From Hydrogenophaga sp. (lineage in GTDB: Bacteria; Pseudomonadota; Gammaproteobacteria; Burkholderiales; Burkholderiaceae_C), in the NCBI RefSeq assembly GCF_011390835.1, contig NZ_JAABRQ010000012.1, positions 1-64,000 of the forward strand: a stretch of DNA of 64,000 nucleotides. Reading direction: 5' to 3'. A program made the position numbers and the translations under genes. Each line of letters begins with the position of its first letter. Positions within the stretch are counted from its first letter, which is position 1. Below the pieces are notes generated by a model, which had not been told where the DNA came from, did not search any database, and was given only the letters and a program-made list of their open reading frames with translations. Below are positions 62,801-64,000 of this stretch, in pieces.

Positions 62801-63728
62801 TGCGCTGGGCGCACCGCCACAGCTGGCGCAGCCCCAGCTCGCCGGCTTTGTGCAGGGGCTGCTGGACCACGGCCTGCGCGACCGCGAGCGTCTGGCCTCA
62901 GAAGACCCACCAAGCGAGAGCGCGCTGTCTGCCCTGTTGCGCATGGTCGATGCCACGCTCTGGAGCACCGACCCGGTGGGACGGGCTGGTAGCGAACACC
63001 TGAGCCTGCTGGTGGGGCATCCGCTGGCGCTGGTGCGCGCTGAACTGCGGCTGGAGGTGCAGGACGGCGGCGTGACCGCCATCGTACAAGGCGCGTTGTA
63101 CGACGACGCGCGCGACGAACTGGAGCGCACGCCGCTTCCGGTTCGCCTGGGCGAGGTGCTGTCGCTCGACGACGGCCTGATGGGCTATTTCATCAACGAC
63201 GACTACAGTCGCTTCTATCCGATCCACGACTCGCTGGCGCCTCAGGCCTGGCCGATCGGCCCGGGTCAGGGCTTTCTGGGCTCGCTGGCTGGCGCGCCCA
63301 ACACCGCGGGCCGCGCGGTGCGCCACCCCTACATCGACCGCACGCCGCAGGTCTGGATCCGGCCCGGGCAGCGCGTGCGGCTCACCCTGGTGCTGGACCC
63401 TCGCGGTGCGGTGCACGCCACCTGCGGCTTCCTGCCGCGCAAGAAGATCGAGCTCATGCGCGAGCACGTGGCGCCGGCGCTGGAGGCGCTGAACTTCACT
63501 TTCCGCGTCGGCCCGGTGCTGGTGGATCCGGACACCATCCGCATGCCACTGCCGTCCGAGATCGCTGGGGGCTGGAGCTGGGTACGGCGCGTCAACGTGA
63601 CGACTTGGCAGGAAGATCCGGTGATCAAGGCCAGCCAGGACGCGTTGCTGCCCGACACGCCGGCCTTGCTCACCGAAGGCTGGCTCAAGCTCAGCGGCGC
63701 GCTGGTGACGCCACCCGACGAGCGCTGA
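59853..63728 (+). CDS. Unknown 1291-aa protein, last gene of the giant-protein operon
   Basis: A soluble protein without signal peptide. The start has VLNWDSGAWQGPRVLVPIMVEAL and RPAGVHLHWALPDALT (about 25 and 85), then FSRTPNRWLVVRM. A long helical, Arg/Ala-rich middle follows (about 280-560, with KLQVQRSFFRADASLSELRERMQ near 490). The second half alternates strands and loops, containing PVCGWIVPDHLDEAVEVFDAQG (about 938) and MGYFINDDYSRFYPIHDSLAP (about 1110), and closes with IRMPLPSEIAGGWSWVRR near 1228. No named family is recognised. Its length and last position suggest a large modular partner, possibly structural. Confidence 0.75.
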   Translation: MATRLFQTELLARNLTLAHGIVPREVLNWDSGAWQGPRVLVPIMVEALAVSVADAATREWAAVAVDPLDPEAARPAPFDTVKDRPAGVHLHWALPDALTRGKRQSADEEVPLAASVQSSVEQPEQRDQRRTEFSRTPNRWLVVRMRAGATQTAPREAAAWVVCGALDPARRRAVPLADWSENRETADSAVTAMGPGDPTFAVYYDNTRNLLAFHDPLKDVASGPLSYLVCGWYAQLEDDPLYAPVTEQAWLDLIESLGWSVNASAIERLRKDARAAARAGFLPSADQNDETRAGEIQLFGPDRDGGDKRSDASSLLLGTGPSQFTKDAEKRQIKSRAVYARKQFFSRFWPRQMLCHGALFDVAWGGRGGAFDSPGAGVPPAGSVGLAVGNTAAQALAALSAKQSGDASLARLLDAFATGALSDLSQSSGLARLESLLHGEDFASSPGGFVVDQIEQGDLFAPSAGSETPGTRGQTDKGLLKTQGSDTRQLKVQRSFFRADASLSELRERMQNPGKRPGGAAGQAPAGRPRTTETVRRAMPRWFQPRDPVLLLSQARRAYKHGEDHVIDGVLGCRISGQTVDQVSVNPWRSSETGDRNAALVDVVGRDLSTRDLQSGQIPAECGALFFEALLLDPTTVPVAQNLIVQRAHRVRSSARSDDRVVSAAIAGRRYQVEQTLLYVAAADPLIDAQALAATSNLRGTRPHPLALQLWRRPWTPIEMDWEVAWFPSPGAERDWALQQTDFGLRGDVPLGTDGEPALVLRGRSLLTPSVARTLERHLKRFLEDEDSGERDEATPSEEADLARAMRDFAKLDVLGTSLSGLHDTLMARRPVPGLAGEPAPDAWLPIPEARALWLLRAGHLRVQRARVIDAFGQFHELAPAVLAAPTRAEDLVSRAGPAFLALPPRIQEPARLMFRLLDASAAPGAEVREATRERSPVCGWIVPDHLDEAVEVFDAQGQASGQLQPADDGRTLEWQGVPGVADALGAPPQLAQPQLAGFVQGLLDHGLRDRERLASEDPPSESALSALLRMVDATLWSTDPVGRAGSEHLSLLVGHPLALVRAELRLEVQDGGVTAIVQGALYDDARDELERTPLPVRLGEVLSLDDGLMGYFINDDYSRFYPIHDSLAPQAWPIGPGQGFLGSLAGAPNTAGRAVRHPYIDRTPQVWIRPGQRVRLTLVLDPRGAVHATCGFLPRKKIELMREHVAPALEALNFTFRVGPVLVDPDTIRMPLPSEIAGGWSWVRRVNVTTWQEDPVIKASQDALLPDTPALLTEGWLKLSGALVTPPDER

Positions 63729-63762
63729 CTCGCGCTGGACCAAATCCACTTTCGCGCTTGCT

Positions 63763-64000
63763 TCAGGCCGCGCTGCCCGGTGGTTTGCTGGTCGTCCAGC
63801 GCCAGCCCGTTGGCGGCCAAGCTGTCACCAGGCCAAGCACCAATCCCCACATACCACCGGCCAGGTGGGCGGCCAGGACGACCGACATGTCGTTGCCTGG
63901 GTCCCAGACCACCGGTCGCGACCAGCCTTGTTCCAGGGCCAGCTTGGCCATAACGGCCAGCAGCAGCAAGCCACCCCAGCGGCGTGCCTTGGGCACACGA
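63763..64000 (-). CDS. Rhombosortase-like rhomboid protease, C-terminal part (partial)
   Basis: The window ends inside this gene, whose reading frame stays open to base 64000. The visible 78 codons give at least two membrane segments and AAHLAGGMWGLVLGLVTAW, the rhomboid helix-6 pattern His-x2-Gly-x3-Gly in which His is the catalytic base. The serine helix lies outside the window. The short size and sequence fit rhombosortase, the rhomboid branch that processes proteins with a GlyGly-CTERM tail. A tail of that kind is present on the subtilase at 682-2682. It is convergent with the giant operon, 34 bases away. Confidence 0.65.
   Translation of the reverse strand, partial: RVPKARRWGGLLLLAVMAKLALEQGWSRPVVWDPGNDMSVVLAAHLAGGMWGLVLGLVTAWPPTGWRWTTSKPPGSAA

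Noticed and set aside
44793-63728. A complete type VI secretion system or prophage
   Set aside because: Only Hcp is recognisable. No sheath, baseplate, VgrG, ClpV, integrase, capsid or portal gene is present.

Overview
The window is GC-rich chromosomal DNA from a betaproteobacterium, most likely a member of the Comamonadaceae (Burkholderiales, Hydrogenophaga/Acidovorax-like). This is inferred from the gene content (BirA without a DNA-binding domain followed by a SPOR protein, TopB carrying a SWIB tail, short-form ArgC, sucCD, LitR-type photoresponse genes) and from a dispersed C/G-tract repeat; no database was consulted.

Layout. 1-2.7 kb: tail of gap, a gene-poor gap holding an orphan TetR/NemR-type operator, and a secreted subtilase with a GlyGly-CTERM-like tail. 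2.7-8.7 kb: SPOR protein, birA and a SET methyltransferase on the minus strand, divergent from topB and a GST. 8.7-16.9 kb: a two-component system, a MarR regulator, recA-recX, argC and sucCD. 17.1-24.5 kb: five consecutive signalling genes (CHASE2 Ser/Thr kinase, PP2C phosphatase, FHA protein, CHASE2 adenylate cyclase, class II cAMP phosphodiesterase). 24.5-27.1 kb: two tandem type IV pilins, each with a sigma-54 promoter, and a TfpX/TfpZ accessory gene. 27.1-33.4 kb: moaC, an M48 protease, a small membrane protein, TerC, a DUF3717-DUF1289 protein, purB and a GST.

33.5-44.6 kb is a photo-oxidative stress island. A minus-strand operon of eight genes (FAD oxidoreductase, DUF1365, cyclopropane-synthase-like methyltransferase, chalcone-isomerase-like protein, MFS, DUF3833 lipoprotein, SDR, NTF2-like) lies next to a glutathione peroxidase. 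Divergent from these is a plus-strand unit of a CarH/LitR-type cobalamin-binding MerR photoreceptor, DUF2256 and an FeS-type (6-4) photolyase.

44.8-63.7 kb is the least understood part: one co-directional, tightly spaced operon of six genes. They encode a 208-aa unknown protein, an Hcp-type tube protein, a 3609-aa giant with a DUF6603-like region and an embedded lipase-like segment, and unknown proteins of 664, 349 and 1291 aa. None has an evident signal peptide and no other type VI secretion gene is visible. I consider it the best candidate for an undescribed system, possibly Hcp-linked cargo or a particle. The window ends in the C-terminal part of a rhombosortase-like rhomboid protease, the family predicted to process GlyGly-CTERM proteins such as the subtilase at the other end.

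Most gene starts were chosen by internal start codons, Shine-Dalgarno sequences and family N-termini; where the choice is open this is stated in the entry.
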